Of a DNA stretch of 64,000 nt, positions 41,310-50,967 are shown in pieces. This stretch comes from Thiobacillus denitrificans DSM 12475 (GTDB taxonomy: Bacteria > Pseudomonadota > Gammaproteobacteria > Burkholderiales > Thiobacillaceae). The notes beneath the pieces were generated by a model. It saw nothing but the letters and a program-made list of their open reading frames with translations. It did not search any database and was not told the origin of the DNA. Position 1 is the stretch's first letter, and each line of letters begins with the position of its first letter. Where the stretch lies: assembly GCF_000376425.1 (NCBI RefSeq), contig NZ_AQWL01000001.1, positions 114,347 to 178,346 of the forward strand, given 5' to 3'. Both the position numbers and the translations under genes were made by a program.

Positions 41310-42002
41310 ATGCCCGAACGTCTCCAAAAAGCCACAGTTTTTCCTGCAGTCGAAACCGCGCTAACCGACCCCAACGGCCTGCTGGCGATGGGGGGCGACC
41401 TGTCGGTCGAGCGCCTGCTGGATGCCTATCGCCACGGCATCTTTCCCTGGTTCAATCCCGGCGAGCCCATCCTGTGGTGGAGTCCCGATCCGCGCATGGT
41501 GCTGGTGCCCGGCGAGGTGCGCGTCACCCGCTCGCTGGCCAAGCGTATCCGCAACGCCGGTTTCGAGGTACGGGTGGACACCGCGTTTGCCGACGTGATG
41601 CACGCCTGCGCCGCGCCGCGTGGCGGTGCATCCGGCACCTGGATTTCCCCCGTGATGGTGGCGGCCTACCGCCGCCTGTTCGATGCCGGCTACGCGCATT
41701 CGGTGGAAACCTGGCACGACGGCAGACTGGTCGGCGGCTTGTACGGCGTGGCGATCGGCCGCATGTTCTACGGCGAATCGATGTTCAGCCGCGAATCCGA
41801 TGCCTCCAAGCTTGCGCTGGTGCGCCTGGCGCAGCAGCTGCGGCGCTGGGAATTCGGCCTCATCGACTGTCAGATGGAGACCCCCCATCTGGCCAGCCTG
41901 GGCGCGCGCACGCTGCCGCGCACGGTGTTTACAGCGCGGCTGGCGGAGTTGGTAAACTTGCCGCATCGGCCCGGCCCATGGAATTTCGATGTATCCGACT
42001 GA
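41310..42002 (+). CDS. aat: Leucyl/phenylalanyl-tRNA--protein transferase
   Basis: 230 residues. Signatures: [59 protein letters not shown] and [16 protein letters not shown]. It adds Leu or Phe to N-terminal Lys/Arg, marking proteins for ClpS-ClpAP. It overlaps bpt by 14 nt, so the two N-end-rule transferases are coupled. Confidence 0.97.
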   Translation: MPERLQKATVFPAVETALTDPNGLLAMGGDLSVERLLDAYRHGIFPWFNPGEPILWWSPDPRMVLVPGEVRVTRSLAKRIRNAGFEVRVDTAFADVMHACAAPRGGASGTWISPVMVAAYRRLFDAGYAHSVETWHDGRLVGGLYGVAIGRMFYGESMFSRESDASKLALVRLAQQLRRWEFGLIDCQMETPHLASLGARTLPRTVFTARLAELVNLPHRPGPWNFDVSD

Positions 42003-42729
42003 ACCGCCGTTCCAGCGCATCCAGTTTTACCTGACCGCGCATTACGACTGCAGCTATCTGCCGGGCCGACGCTCGCGCTCGCAAGTCGCCACGCCCACCC
42101 ACCTGATCGACGGCCATGCCTACAGCGCGCTGATCCGCGCCGGCTTTCGCCGTAGCGGGCAGTTCACCTATCGCCCGCATTGCGAGCACTGCCACGCCTG
42201 CGTGCCGGTGCGGGTCGACGTCGCCGGCTTTGTTCCCAACCGCACCCAGCGCCGCTGTCTCAAGCGCAACCGGAACCTGGCCGCCCGTTTCCTGCCGCTC
42301 GATTTCAGGGAAGACCATTACGCGCTGTACCGCAGCTATCTCGGCAGCCGCCATGCCGGCGGCGGCATGGACCGCGATGGCCCCGACCAGTACACCCAGT
42401 TCCTGCTGTCATCCAACGTCGACACCGTGATGGTCGAGTTCCGCGACGGCGACACGCTGGCGATGGTCTCGTTGATCGACCAGATCGAGGATGGCCTGTC
42501 GGCGGTCTACACCTTCTTCGATCCCGCGCGCACGCAGGACAGCCTCGGCGTCTACGGCGTGCTGTGGCAGGTCGAACTGGCGAAGCGGCTGGAACTGCCC
42601 TATCTCTACCTTGGCTACTGGATCGCCGAGAGCCGCAAGATGGCCTACAAGAAACAGTACCCGCCGCTGCAGGGGCTGATCGACGGCCGCTGGCAGGTGA
42701 TGGAACCGGAATGCGACGCTGGGGCGTGA
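41989..42729 (+). CDS. bpt: Aspartate/glutamate leucyltransferase (Bpt)
   Basis: 246 residues. An ATE-type N-terminal region with the cysteine cluster [12 protein letters not shown], then [11 protein letters not shown], and the C-terminal GNAT-like part ([45 protein letters not shown]). Bpt adds Leu to N-terminal Asp/Glu; the related eukaryotic ATE1 adds Arg. Neighbourhood with aat supports Bpt. Confidence 0.94.
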   Translation: MYPTEPPFQRIQFYLTAHYDCSYLPGRRSRSQVATPTHLIDGHAYSALIRAGFRRSGQFTYRPHCEHCHACVPVRVDVAGFVPNRTQRRCLKRNRNLAARFLPLDFREDHYALYRSYLGSRHAGGGMDRDGPDQYTQFLLSSNVDTVMVEFRDGDTLAMVSLIDQIEDGLSAVYTFFDPARTQDSLGVYGVLWQVELAKRLELPYLYLGYWIAESRKMAYKKQYPPLQGLIDGRWQVMEPECDAGA

Positions 42730-43553
42730 TCGCGGCGCTGACGCTGTTGTCGGGCTGCGCGCTCACCGTGAGCGAGCCGCGCGCACTGCGCCCGATCGAC
42801 AGCTTCGTCCCGCTGGCAGGCGATGCGCGCGTCTGGGTCGAGCCGGGCTATGACGCCTACGGCGCTCGCGTGGCGGAGGCGCTGCCGGCCGCCATCGCGC
42901 GGGTCGAGGCGGCGCATTACCGGCCGTTTGCCCGTCCGCCGCGCATCTATGTGTGCGGCAGCGACGACTGCTTCAGGCGCCATGTGATGACGCCGAAGCT
43001 TTCCGCCGCGGTGGTGCCGGACAACCGCCTGATCCTGTCGCCCAACCTCGACGGCCGCGAGAAGCACCGTCTGCCCGCGCTGCTCGCCCACGAACTGGCG
43101 CACTTGCATCTGGGGCAGCGCATCGGCCACTACCACAGCACCCTGCCGGTCTGGTTCCACGAAGGCTGGGCTTCGCTTGCCGCGGCAGGCGGCGGCGCCG
43201 AGTATGCGACCGACGCGCAGGCATACGCCGCGATTCGTGCCGGGAGGCGGGTCAACCTCGCCATGCGGGACGTGCCCGACAAGCGTCACCGTGCCGGCGC
43301 GTTCGGCCTGAATATTTTCGAGTTCTATCGCCAGTCCATGCTGCTGGTCGGCTGGCTGAAGGCGCAGGACGAAACGCGCTTCCGACGGCTGGCCCTGGCC
43401 GTGCAGGACAACGCCGATTTCGAGATCGCCTTCTGGGATATCTACGGTCAGGCGCCTGCCGCCCGGCTCGCGGGGTTTTACGACGGCGTTCGGGGCGAAA
43501 CCGTATTCAACGATAATGAGCTGCTGATCCAGGCCGCACCCGCAAAACCTTAA
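42711..43553 (+). CDS. Putative zinc metallopeptidase lipoprotein
   Basis: 280 residues from ATG 42711, inside the 3' end of bpt. A lipoprotein signal ends at LTLLSGCAL. The zinc site is [12 protein letters not shown] (HExxH) with the probable third ligand in WFHEGWAS, the order seen in peptidase MA-like gluzincins. [13 protein letters not shown] has a Cys pair. The target is unknown; it should be on the periplasmic side of a membrane. Confidence 0.78.
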   Translation: MRRWGVIAALTLLSGCALTVSEPRALRPIDSFVPLAGDARVWVEPGYDAYGARVAEALPAAIARVEAAHYRPFARPPRIYVCGSDDCFRRHVMTPKLSAAVVPDNRLILSPNLDGREKHRLPALLAHELAHLHLGQRIGHYHSTLPVWFHEGWASLAAAGGGAEYATDAQAYAAIRAGRRVNLAMRDVPDKRHRAGAFGLNIFEFYRQSMLLVGWLKAQDETRFRRLALAVQDNADFEIAFWDIYGQAPAARLAGFYDGVRGETVFNDNELLIQAAPAKP

Positions 43554-43565
43554 ACCCACTTCACG

Positions 43566-44360
43566 ATGAAACCCTATCTCGAACTGATGCGCCACGTGCT
43601 CGAGCACGGCGCCCGCAAAGACGACCGCACCGGCACCGGCACGCTGTCGGTGTTCGGCTGGCAGATGCGCTACGACCTCGCCGCAGGCTTTCCGCTCGTC
43701 ACCACCAAGAAATGCCACCTGCGCTCCATCATCCACGAACTCTTGTGGTTCCTGCAGGGCGACACCAACATCCGTTACCTGAAGGAAAACGGCGTCTCGA
43801 TCTGGGACGAATGGGCCGATGCGCACGGCAACCTGGGCCCGGTCTACGGCCACCAGTGGCGATCCTGGCCTACGCCCGATGGCGGCACCATCGACCAGAT
43901 CAGCGAGGTGGTGAAGACGCTCAAGCAAAACCCCGACTCGCGCCGCATCATCGTCTCGGCATGGAACGTCGCGGATCTGGACAAGATGGCGCTGGCGCCG
44001 TGCCACGCCTTCTTCCAGTTCTACGTCGCCGACGGCAGGCTCTCATGCCAGCTGTACCAGCGCAGCGCCGACATCTTCCTCGGCGTACCGTTCAACATCG
44101 CCTCCTACGCATTGCTGACGCTGATGATGGCGCAGGTGACGGGTCTCAAGCCCGGCGACTTCGTCCACACGCTCGGCGACGCCCACCTGTACCTGAACCA
44201 CCTCGACCAGACGCGCGAGCAGTTGAGCCGCGCGCCGCGCCCGCTGCCGACGATGACGCTGAACCCCGCTGTGCGCGACATCTTCGCGTTCCGCTTCGAG
44301 GATTTCACCCTCGGCGGCTACGACCCGCATCCCGCGATCAGGGCGCCGGTGGCGGTATGA
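43566..44360 (+). CDS. thyA: Thymidylate synthase
   Basis: 264 residues, the exact length of E. coli Thy[21 protein letters not shown] at the start; the nucleophile Cys is in [13 protein letters not shown], followed by [20 protein letters not shown]. It methylates dUMP using methylene-THF. The stop overlaps folA (ATGA), so the enzyme that regenerates THF is translated with it. Confidence 0.98.
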   Translation: MKPYLELMRHVLEHGARKDDRTGTGTLSVFGWQMRYDLAAGFPLVTTKKCHLRSIIHELLWFLQGDTNIRYLKENGVSIWDEWADAHGNLGPVYGHQWRSWPTPDGGTIDQISEVVKTLKQNPDSRRIIVSAWNVADLDKMALAPCHAFFQFYVADGRLSCQLYQRSADIFLGVPFNIASYALLTLMMAQVTGLKPGDFVHTLGDAHLYLNHLDQTREQLSRAPRPLPTMTLNPAVRDIFAFRFEDFTLGGYDPHPAIRAPVAV

Positions 44361-44860
44361 GCGCTGCGAAGAAGCCGCGCGTGAGCGTCATCGCCGCGCT
44401 CGCCCGGAACCGCGTCATCGGCGTCGAGAACCGTCTGCCCTGGCGGCTGCCGGAAGACCTCGCCCACTTCAAGGCGCTGACGCTCAACCATCCCATCCTG
44501 ATGGGCCGCAAGACCTTCGAGTCGCTCGGCCGCCCGCTGCCGGGGCGCACCAACATCGTCATCACCCGCAATCCCGACTACTGCAAGGACGGCTGCCTGA
44601 TCGCCGGCTCCATTCCCGCCGCGCTCGCACTGTGCCAGGATGCCGACGAGATCTTCATCATCGGCGGCGCCGAGCTTTACGCCCAGGCCATCCCGCTCGC
44701 CGACCGCCTGTACCTGACCGAAGTGGATATCGAAGCCGAGGGCGACGCCCGCTTTCCCGACTACGACCGAAGCGCGTTCAGGGAAGTTTCGCGCGAGTCG
44801 CACACGGGCGGGAAGGGGGATGCGCTGGGGTTTGATTTTGCGGTGTATGAACGAAACTAG
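44357..44860 (+). CDS. folA: Dihydrofolate reductase
   Basis: 167 residues from the ATG that overlaps the thyA stop. [51 protein letters not shown] and [14 protein letters not shown] are all present. It reduces DHF made by ThyA. A strong intrinsic terminator follows ~90 nt downstream. Confidence 0.97.
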   Translation: MSAAKKPRVSVIAALARNRVIGVENRLPWRLPEDLAHFKALTLNHPILMGRKTFESLGRPLPGRTNIVITRNPDYCKDGCLIAGSIPAALALCQDADEIFIIGGAELYAQAIPLADRLYLTEVDIEAEGDARFPDYDRSAFREVSRESHTGGKGDALGFDFAVYERN

Positions 44861-44947
44861 TGGAAAAACCGTGTCCCGCTTGGCGTTTTTGAAATAGCCC
44901 GTTCAGGGTGCATGGCCGAACTGCGTCCGCACTCTGCGGAAATCGAT

Positions 44948-44973
44948 AAAACGGGGCTGCAGCCCCGTTTTTT
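44948..44973 (+). terminator. Intrinsic terminator after folA
   Basis: A perfect palindrome AAAACGGGGCT/AGCCCCGTTTT with a T-run follows the thyA-folA operon. Between it and the next gene (45153) lie ~180 nt with no recognisable gene. Confidence 0.85.
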
Positions 44974-45152
44974 GTTGCCGTAACATCCCCTGGACCTTGG
45001 TGGGCCGGCAACCGAAACGGCTGTTCGACAGGCCTTTCAGTTTGACGGGGTCGCTCGCATCGACTAGAAAAAAATACAGTCTTGCAAAAGAAAGGCTGGG
45101 GGTAGCGAGGATCCCGCTATCCGGATGAACCATGTTGCGGAGGGCGCAAATC

Positions 45153-45359
45153 ATGAAGACCCCGAAGACAATTGCAATTGCCGGTTTGCTGATTTTCACT
45201 GTGTTCGGCACGTCCTGCGGCACCGCCACCGGTGCCGCTGTCGGAGCTGGAGCGGGGGCCGCCATCGGTGCGGGCACGGGTTACGGCGCCGGCAAAGGCG
45301 CGCTGATAGGCACGGGCGTCGGCGCGGCGGCGGGAGCCATTTACGACATAACCAAGTGA
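45153..45359 (+). CDS. Small glycine-zipper lipoprotein
   Basis: 68 residues from ATG 45153 (GGAGGGCGC precedes it; an in-frame start at 45132 is less likely). A lipobox-like TSC ends the signal (LLIFTVFGTSCGT), and the rest is Gly/Ala-rich (GAAVGAGAGAAIGAGTGYGA), typical of YMGG/glycine-zipper outer-membrane lipoproteins. Function unknown. The next gene starts 10 nt after its stop. Confidence 0.7.
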   Translation: MKTPKTIAIAGLLIFTVFGTSCGTATGAAVGAGAGAAIGAGTGYGAGKGALIGTGVGAAAGAIYDITK

Positions 45360-45369
45360 AGGGGCCGCG

Positions 45370-45654
45370 ATGAAGAACGGAATGCTTTTGAACGTGGCAG
45401 CCATAGTCGGCAGCCTCATGGTTTCGAGCGGGCTCGCCTTCGCACAGGACAAGCCGGCCGACTGCGGCAAGGCCGCTGCGCCGGCCATGGTTGAGGGCCA
45501 GGTTACCAAGGTGGACATGGGCCAGGGCAGGCTGACCCTGCGGGCGGCCGATGGGTCCATCCATGAATTTCAGGCTTCGCGGGAGACCCTGGCGGAATAT
45601 AAGGTCGGCGACCCCATCAAGGCGAAGCTGAGAATGGCTCCGCGGTGTGACTAG
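45370..45654 (+). CDS. Small exported protein of unknown function
   Basis: 94 residues. A signal peptide ends LAFAQD. The mature part starts with a Cys (PADCGKAAAPAM) and forms a small beta-rich domain (MVEGQVTKVDMGQGRLTL, DGSIHEFQAS, VGDPIKAKL), similar in outline to periplasmic OB-fold or CusF-like proteins, but without a clear metal motif beyond two Cys. Probably co-transcribed with the preceding lipoprotein. Confidence 0.65.
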   Translation: MKNGMLLNVAAIVGSLMVSSGLAFAQDKPADCGKAAAPAMVEGQVTKVDMGQGRLTLRAADGSIHEFQASRETLAEYKVGDPIKAKLRMAPRCD

Positions 45655-45655
45655 T

Positions 45656-45980
45656 GGCGCCGGCGAGAGGCATGGGATAGCCGGGGTATACGACGAGGTC
45701 GATTTGCTGCAGCCTGCCGGCGAAGCCGTCTTCGTTTAGATCGATGCCGCTGGTGCGTACCTGGCCATCGAACTGGTTGTCCGCCCTTGTGGTTGAATTC
45801 GGTGGCAACCTTGCCCAGATACAGCGCGCCCACGCCGCCAGCCTTCAGGGTGGCGAGTTGGTCGTTGCTCTGGGCATTTTTGCTCCACCCCCCTGAGTTG
45901 GGTAGACACGGCGTCGTTTTCGTCGATCCAGTTGTTGCCGTCCTGATCATAAGCGGCCAGTTCAGGTCATCCAGAATCGC
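45656..45980 (-). pseudogene. Frameshifted remnant of an EF-hand-type (calcium-binding) protein
   Basis: Three minus-strand frames join into one coherent C-terminal sequence: LAAYDQDGNNWIDENDAVST (EF-hand-like loop), then WSKNAQSNDQLATLKAGGVG with ALYLGKVATEF, then FDGQVRTSGIDLNEDGFAGR with LQQIDLVVY. The first switch is at a run of six G (plus-strand C 45888-45893), the second near 45781, and a TGA lies just upstream of the first block. These segments match the general pattern of large secreted VCBS/RTX-like proteins; no N-terminal part is present. A dead fragment. Confidence 0.75.
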
Positions 45981-46020
45981 CAAACAAAAACGGGGGGCTG
46001 CACCCCCCCGTTTTTGTTTG
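45981..46020. terminator. Bidirectional intrinsic terminator after fccB
   Basis: A perfect 17-bp stem (CAAACAAAAACGGGGGG / CCCCCCGTTTTTGTTTG) with a six-base loop. It ends transcription of the fccAB genes (minus) and faces the pseudogene from the other side. Confidence 0.9.
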
Positions 46021-46035
46021 CAGCACCGCGTTGCA

Positions 46036-47298
46036 TCAGCTCAGCACTTCGGCCCAGATATTCTTCGACCAGGATTCGGCAAAGACGAAGTTGGGTTCGT
46101 CACCCTTGGCGGTGGCGCCCCCCTCGGGCTGTGCGACGTAGCCCTTGCCGGCCTCGAAGCGGTAGACGTGGGCGACATAGCCTGCGGTGGTATCGGAGGT
46201 GGCCGAATAGCAGGTATTGGAGACGACCGGGATGGGATCGGGCTGACGGCCTGCGAGCAGTTCGACGATGGCGGCGGCGCAGATCTTGGCATGGTTGGTC
46301 GCCATGTGGCCGGACTTCGGCAGGTTGGACAGCACCGAGTCGCCGATGACGTGGACGCCGGGAACGGTGGTCGACTCGAAGGTGGCGAGATTGACCGTGC
46401 ACCAGGCCTTGTTACTGTCGTTGCGTGCGCCGGCCAGGTGGCAGACTTCACCGGCGCGCTGCCGGGGCACGACATTCAGCACGTCGCCCTTGACGTCGTC
46501 GAACTCGGTGGCGACGGTCATCCTGCCGCCATCCACCGCAAGCGGCGCGTTGTTGGGGCGATAGTCGATCATCCCTGGATAGAAGGTGTTCCAGGCCCAG
46601 GTGAACAGTGCTTTCTTGGAGGCGATGTCGGCGTTGCCGTCGAGCAGGATGATCTTTGATTTGCGCTTGGCCTGCTTGAAATAGTGGGCCACCATGCAGG
46701 CCCGCTCGTAGGGCCCGGGCGGACAGCGGTAGGGCGCGGCCGGAACCGACATGACGAAGGTGCCGCCATCGGGCATGGCTTCGAGCTGCCGCCGCAGCAG
46801 CGCAGTCTGGGCACCGGCTTTCCAGGCGTGGACGACCTTGCCGGCGGCTTCGGCCTCCTTGAAGCCTCTAACGGTGTCGCTCAGCACTTCGATGCCGGGG
46901 GCGAGCACCAGGCGGTCATAACCGATGCTGGCGCCGCCGCGGGTCGTGACCACGCGGCGGCCGGCGTCGATGGCGACGACACTGTCCTTGACCATCCTGA
47001 TGCCGTGCCTGGGCAGGCGGTCATAGCCGTGGGTGATATCGTCCATGCTGCGCAGGCCGCCCAGCACCCAGTTGGAAATCGGGCAGGATACGAACTTGTC
47101 GTTCGGCTCGATCAGGGTGACCTCGATGTTGGGTCCCCACTTGCGCAGGTATTTGGCGCAGGTGGCGCCGCCGAAGCCGGCACCGACCACGACGACGTGG
47201 GCGCGGGCCGAGGGGCCGGGACGGCTGGCGCAACCGGTGAGCGCAACCGCTGCGCCGGCGCCGGAAATCTTCAGAAAATCGCGACGATTCAGCGTCAT
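46036..47298 (-). CDS. fccB: Flavocytochrome c sulfide dehydrogenase, flavoprotein subunit
   Basis: 420 residues from ATG 47298. A Tat signal (LNRRDFLKISGAG) precedes the FAD motif VVVVGAGFGGATCAKYL. The redox Cys pair expected of the family is visible: Cys192 in YRCPPGPYERA and Cys363 in SNTCYSA. FVSCPISNWVLGG is also characteristic. It oxidises sulfide in the periplasm, passing electrons through its haem subunit. fccA lies directly upstream (about 20 nt). Confidence 0.93.
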   Translation of the reverse strand: MTLNRRDFLKISGAGAAVALTGCASRPGPSARAHVVVVGAGFGGATCAKYLRKWGPNIEVTLIEPNDKFVSCPISNWVLGGLRSMDDITHGYDRLPRHGIRMVKDSVVAIDAGRRVVTTRGGASIGYDRLVLAPGIEVLSDTVRGFKEAEAAGKVVHAWKAGAQTALLRRQLEAMPDGGTFVMSVPAAPYRCPPGPYERACMVAHYFKQAKRKSKIILLDGNADIASKKALFTWAWNTFYPGMIDYRPNNAPLAVDGGRMTVATEFDDVKGDVLNVVPRQRAGEVCHLAGARNDSNKAWCTVNLATFESTTVPGVHVIGDSVLSNLPKSGHMATNHAKICAAAIVELLAGRQPDPIPVVSNTCYSATSDTTAGYVAHVYRFEAGKGYVAQPEGGATAKGDEPNFVFAESWSKNIWAEVLS

Positions 47299-47318
47299 TT
47301 TCGGTCTCCTCGATGGAT

Positions 47319-47621
47319 TCACTTCAGGCTGGCGAAATAGGCGCCCATGGCTTCGATTTCGGCCTCGGTGTAGCCATTTGCGTGGCGCTTCATGATGGAT
47401 GCGGCGCGCGTGCCGGCTCTGAATTCCGTCATGAGCTTGACGAAGCTATCCTTGTGCAGGCCGGCCAGGCTGGGGATTTTGCCCTGGCTCTTGCCGCCGG
47501 GGCCGTGGCAGGTCATGCAGGTGGATGCGATGACCTGGGTGTGCATGTCTGCCGCGCCGACGGCACCGCAAAGGGCAAGGCCGATGAAGCCGACGAGCGC
47601 CAGAGTGATTTTCTTGTGCAT
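47319..47621 (-). CDS. fccA: Flavocytochrome c sulfide dehydrogenase, monoheme cytochrome subunit
   Basis: 100 residues: a Sec signal peptide (to about residue 24), a single haem motif CMTCH (35-39) and a probable Met ligand at 78 (ASIMKRHANGYT). It is of the small monoheme FccA type rather than the diheme form of Allochromatium. It accepts electrons from FccB and passes them to soluble cytochromes. The upstream ~180 nt hold no gene. Confidence 0.88.
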   Translation of the reverse strand: MHKKITLALVGFIGLALCGAVGAADMHTQVIASTCMTCHGPGGKSQGKIPSLAGLHKDSFVKLMTEFRAGTRAASIMKRHANGYTEAEIEAMGAYFASLK

Positions 47622-47801
47622 AGACTCCTCCAGAGAGGTGAGGGATCAGGACGGGAGTCGTGACGGCCCCGCAAGCCTTGATTCTGGCGGGGTTTGGGGC
47701 GACTCTCCAGAAGTACCATGCTGGGAGAGCCGTCATGGCTTGTCAACAAGCAGGGGCTTATATAACGCGGCTTTGACGTGTGCCGAACGGATGTTTGGAC
47801 C

Positions 47802-48905
47802 CTAGCTGCGCGCGCCCAAGCTCAGCGCCAGGTTTCTGCTCGCTTGACGCGCCTGTTCGTCGGCGTCGCGGTCCCGGTTGTCACTGACCCAGCCGCCGAG
47901 GTTCTCCAGCGTGATGCGGCCGAGCGCTTCGATCCATTGCGGATGCTCGTTGAGCGCGGGAATGTAGCGGAATTCCTTGCCACCCGCCGCGAGAAAGGCG
48001 GCGCGGCCTTCCATCGCCAGCTCTTCCAGGGTTTCCAGGCAGTCGGCGGTGAAGCCCGGGGCGACCACGTCGATGCGGCCTGTACCGGCTCGGCCGAGTT
48101 CCTCCAGCGTCTTGTCGGTGTAGGGCTGCAGCCATTCGGCGCGGCCGAAGCGCGACTGGAAAGTGAGGCGATACTGCTTCGGCTCGAGTCCCAGCGCTTG
48201 CGCCAGCAGTCGCCCGGTTTTCCGGCATTCGCAGTGGTAGGGGTCGCCCTTGTCGAGCGTATAGCGCGGCACACCGTGGAAGCTCATCAGCAATACGTCG
48301 GGGCGGCCGTGCATCTGCCAGTAATCGCGGATGTTGGCGGCCAGCGCCTGGATGTAGGCGGGGTGGTCGTGGTAGTGCTTGAGCGTGCGCAGCGCCGGCT
48401 GATTGCGGACTTGCTGCAGCCAGGCAAATGCCATGTCGAAGGCGCTGGCGGTGCTGGAGGCGGCGTATTGCGGGTAGGCGGACAGGACCAGGATGCGGTC
48501 GCAGCCGGCGGCCTTCATCCGCGCCAGGGTGTCGGAGATGGCCGGGTTGCCGTAGCGCATCGCGTATTCGACCATGAAAGGGGTGGCGATTTTCTCGCCC
48601 AGCCAGCCCTTCAGCAGCTTGGCCTGCTTTTCGGTGTGGACCTTGAGCGGCGAGCCGTCCTTGGTCCAGACGGCGGCGTATTTCGCGGCCGATTTTTTCG
48701 GCCGGGTGTTGAGGATGATGCCGTTGAGGATTAGCCACCACACGGCGCGCGGGATTTCCACCACGCGCGGGTCGGACAGGAACTGCTTCAGGTAGGGCCG
48801 CAATGCCCGTGCGGTCGGCGCCTCGGGGGTGCCGAGATTGACCAGCAGGATGCCGGTGCGGGCGGGCTGGCCGTGGGCGTATTCGGGTTCCTTGAGATAG
48901 CTCAT
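47802..48905 (-). CDS. hemH: Ferrochelatase
   Basis: 367 residues from ATG 48905. [15 protein letters not shown] at the start; [28 protein letters not shown] with the catalytic His; [13 protein letters not shown] [12 protein letters not shown]; and [19 protein letters not shown]. It inserts Fe2+ into protoporphyrin IX, fitting a cytochrome-rich organism. The start shares one base with the hrcA stop. Confidence 0.97.
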   Translation of the reverse strand: MSYLKEPEYAHGQPARTGILLVNLGTPEAPTARALRPYLKQFLSDPRVVEIPRAVWWLILNGIILNTRPKKSAAKYAAVWTKDGSPLKVHTEKQAKLLKGWLGEKIATPFMVEYAMRYGNPAISDTLARMKAAGCDRILVLSAYPQYAASSTASAFDMAFAWLQQVRNQPALRTLKHYHDHPAYIQALAANIRDYWQMHGRPDVLLMSFHGVPRYTLDKGDPYHCECRKTGRLLAQALGLEPKQYRLTFQSRFGRAEWLQPYTDKTLEELGRAGTGRIDVVAPGFTADCLETLEELAMEGRAAFLAAGGKEFRYIPALNEHPQWIEALGRITLENLGGWVSDNRDRDADEQARQASRNLALSLGARS

Positions 48906-49921
48906 CAATGATGCGACAACGCGCTCGATAACAGTCTGGCGGTGATGTCGACGATCGGCACCACGCGTTCGTAGGCCATGCGGGTGGGGCCGACGACGCC
49001 GAGCGTGCCGACCACCTGGCCGTCGACCGAATAGGGCGCGGTGACCAGGCTGCATTCGTCGAGCGGCAGCAGTTCGGATTCGCCGCCGATGAAGATCTGC
49101 ACCCCGGCCGCGGTGCGCGACTGGTCAAGCAGCTGCAGCAGCCCGGTCTTCTGCTCGAAGGCATCGAACAGGCGACGCAGGCTGCCCATGTTGCTGGAGA
49201 GATCCTGCACGTCGAGCAGCTTGCGGCTGCCGGATACCACCACGTTTTCCTGGCTGGCGTCGAGCGCCTGACTGCCGGCGTCCAGCGCCGCCGCCATCAG
49301 GCGGGTGATGTCGTCGCGCATGCGGCCGAGTTCGTCGCGCAGCTTCGCACGCACTTGGTCGAAGTTCTGCCCGGCAAAGTGTTGGTTGAAATAATTGGCC
49401 GCCTCGGTCAGCGCGGAGGCGCTGTAGGGCTGTTCGGTGAGGATGACGCGATTCTCGACCTCGCCTTCCATGGTGACGATGATGAGCAGGATGCGCTTGT
49501 CGGACAGGCTGATGAATTCGACCTGGCGGAATGCCGGGCTGCGCCGCGGCGTCATCACCAGGCCGGCAAACCGGCTGAGGTCAGACAACAGGGTGGAGGC
49601 CGCCGTCATCAGCCGTTGCGGATCGGCTGACGTCAGGCTGCTTTCGAGCTGGCTGACTTCGACCTGCGCCAGTGGGCGCACCGTCAGCAGCGTATCGACG
49701 AAGAAGCGGTAGCCGCGCGGCGTCGGCACGCGGCCGGCCGAAGTGTGCGGGCTGGCGACGAAGCCCATTTCTTCGAGGTCGGCCATGACGTTGCGGATGC
49801 TCGCCGGCGACAGCTCCAGCCCGGAATGCTTGGAGAGGGTGCGCGAGCCTACCGGTTCGCCTTCGGCAATATACCGTTCAACCAGGGTTTTCAGCAGGAT
49901 GCGGGCGCGGTCGGTGAGCAT
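48905..49921 (-). CDS. hrcA: Heat-inducible transcription repressor HrcA
   Basis: 338 residues. N-terminal winged helix ([57 protein letters not shown]), then a GAF-like domain. HrcA binds CIRCE elements upstream of groESL or dnaK; no CIRCE site is visible in this window. Its ATG is 7 nt downstream of a TATAAT in the shared repeat region. Confidence 0.96.
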   Translation of the reverse strand: MLTDRARILLKTLVERYIAEGEPVGSRTLSKHSGLELSPASIRNVMADLEEMGFVASPHTSAGRVPTPRGYRFFVDTLLTVRPLAQVEVSQLESSLTSADPQRLMTAASTLLSDLSRFAGLVMTPRRSPAFRQVEFISLSDKRILLIIVTMEGEVENRVILTEQPYSASALTEAANYFNQHFAGQNFDQVRAKLRDELGRMRDDITRLMAAALDAGSQALDASQENVVVSGSRKLLDVQDLSSNMGSLRRLFDAFEQKTGLLQLLDQSRTAAGVQIFIGGESELLPLDECSLVTAPYSVDGQVVGTLGVVGPTRMAYERVVPIVDITARLLSSALSHH

Positions 49922-49927
49922 GGGGAG

Positions 49928-49933
49928 ATTATA
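49928..49933 (-). promoter_or_regulatory. Consensus -10 box 6 nt upstream of hrcA
   Basis: The minus strand reads TATAATCTCCCC then ATG. At this spacing the mRNA would be leaderless or almost so. The hexamer forms the outer end of the inverted repeat at 49929-50071. Confidence 0.45.
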
Positions 49934-50071
49934 TAGGCGAGATGCAAGTTACAAGATTCAAGGTACAAGTGATTCATCGCCAGGCGCGAAACGGCTCGCT
50001 TTGCCTGCACCTTGTATCTTGAATCTTGAATCTTGTCTCTCGAATCTTGCAACTTGCATCTCGCCTATAAT
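49929..50071. repeat. Long inverted repeat spanning the hrcA-nadK divergent promoter region
   Basis: The left arm (TTATATAGGCGAGATGCAAG, then TTACAAGATTCAAGGTACAAG) is inverted on the right (CTTGTATCTTGAATC ... AACTTGCATCTCGCCTATAAT). The outer ~20 bp match almost perfectly, and the right arm contains an additional internal CTTGAATC copy. The outer ends carry TATAAT on opposite strands, facing hrcA and nadK. Confidence 0.8.
50066..50071 (+). promoter_or_regulatory. Consensus -10 box 8 nt upstream of nadK
   Basis: TATAATCGGCCCTC precedes the nadK ATG directly. No Shine-Dalgarno lies between, so a leaderless transcript is likely if this is used. A -35 candidate is weak (TTGCAA at 50047 with only 13 bp spacing). 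Confidence 0.45.
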
Positions 50072-50079
50072 CGGCCCTC

Positions 50080-50952
50080 ATGCAAACCCTTTTCCATACC
50101 GTCGGTCTTGTCGGCAAATACAACAATCAGGGCATGGAAGCCTCCGTGCGGTCACTGGGGGAGTTTCTGCGGGGGCGCGGGCATACGGTTCTGCTTGCCA
50201 GTCAGACCGCCGAACATCTGGGGATCGATGACTTTCCCACCCGCAATCTGCAGGATATGGCGATCGACAGCGATGCGGTCGTGGTGCTGGGCGGCGACGG
50301 CACCATGCTGTCGATCGCGCGCGAACTGGCGCCACGCGGCGTGCCGCTGATCGGCATCAACCAGGGGCGGCTGGGCTTTCTCACCGACATCACGGTCGAC
50401 CACATGTACGATGCGGTGGCGGAAATCCTCAGCGGCCAGTACATGGCGGAAGAACGCATCCTGCTGAACGGCCAGGTTCATCGTGGCGGCGAGCGCGTTT
50501 TCGAGTCCACTGCATTCAACGATGTGGTGGTGGGCAAGGGCGGCTCGGGCCGCCTGATCGATCTGGAAATCGCCATCAACGGCGAATTCGTCCAGAGCCA
50601 GCGTGCCGACGGCCTGGTGGTCACCAGCCCGACCGGCACCACGGCCTACGCACTGTCGGCCGGCGGGCCGATCATGCATCCAACGCTGGAGGCGGTGGCG
50701 CTGGTACCGATCTGCCCGCACACGCTGTCGGCACGCCCTATCGTGGTCAGCAGCCATGCGCGCATCGAACTGCATCTGACCTACGCCGACGACGCGCGCG
50801 TCCACTTCGACGGCCAGCACCATTTCGACCTGCTCAGCGGCGACCATGTGTGGATCACCCGTGCCAGCCGCCCGATCACGCTGCTGCATCCGCATTCCTA
50901 CAGTTATTACGACACCCTGCGGCAGAAGCTGCACTGGGGCAAGCAGCTTTAA
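50080..50952 (+). CDS. nadK: NAD kinase
   Basis: 290 residues. Signature GGDGTMLSIAREL (about residues 72-84) and the NAD-binding segments GINQGRLGFLTD, FNDVVVGKGGSGRLID and SPTGTTAYALSAGGPI. It makes NADP from NAD with ATP or polyphosphate. recN starts 15 nt later on the same strand. Confidence 0.97.
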   Translation: MQTLFHTVGLVGKYNNQGMEASVRSLGEFLRGRGHTVLLASQTAEHLGIDDFPTRNLQDMAIDSDAVVVLGGDGTMLSIARELAPRGVPLIGINQGRLGFLTDITVDHMYDAVAEILSGQYMAEERILLNGQVHRGGERVFESTAFNDVVVGKGGSGRLIDLEIAINGEFVQSQRADGLVVTSPTGTTAYALSAGGPIMHPTLEAVALVPICPHTLSARPIVVSSHARIELHLTYADDARVHFDGQHHFDLLSGDHVWITRASRPITLLHPHSYSYYDTLRQKLHWGKQL

Positions 50953-50967
50953 CACGCAAGCGTACCC

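Noticed and set aside
45651..45983. A single minus-strand 110-residue gene
   Set aside because: Its C-terminal half is out of frame with the conserved sequence; treated as a frameshifted remnant instead.
48905..50080. CIRCE operator for HrcA autoregulation
   Set aside because: No TTAGCACTC-N9-GAGTGCTAA-like sequence was found near hrcA; the inverted repeat there is of another type.
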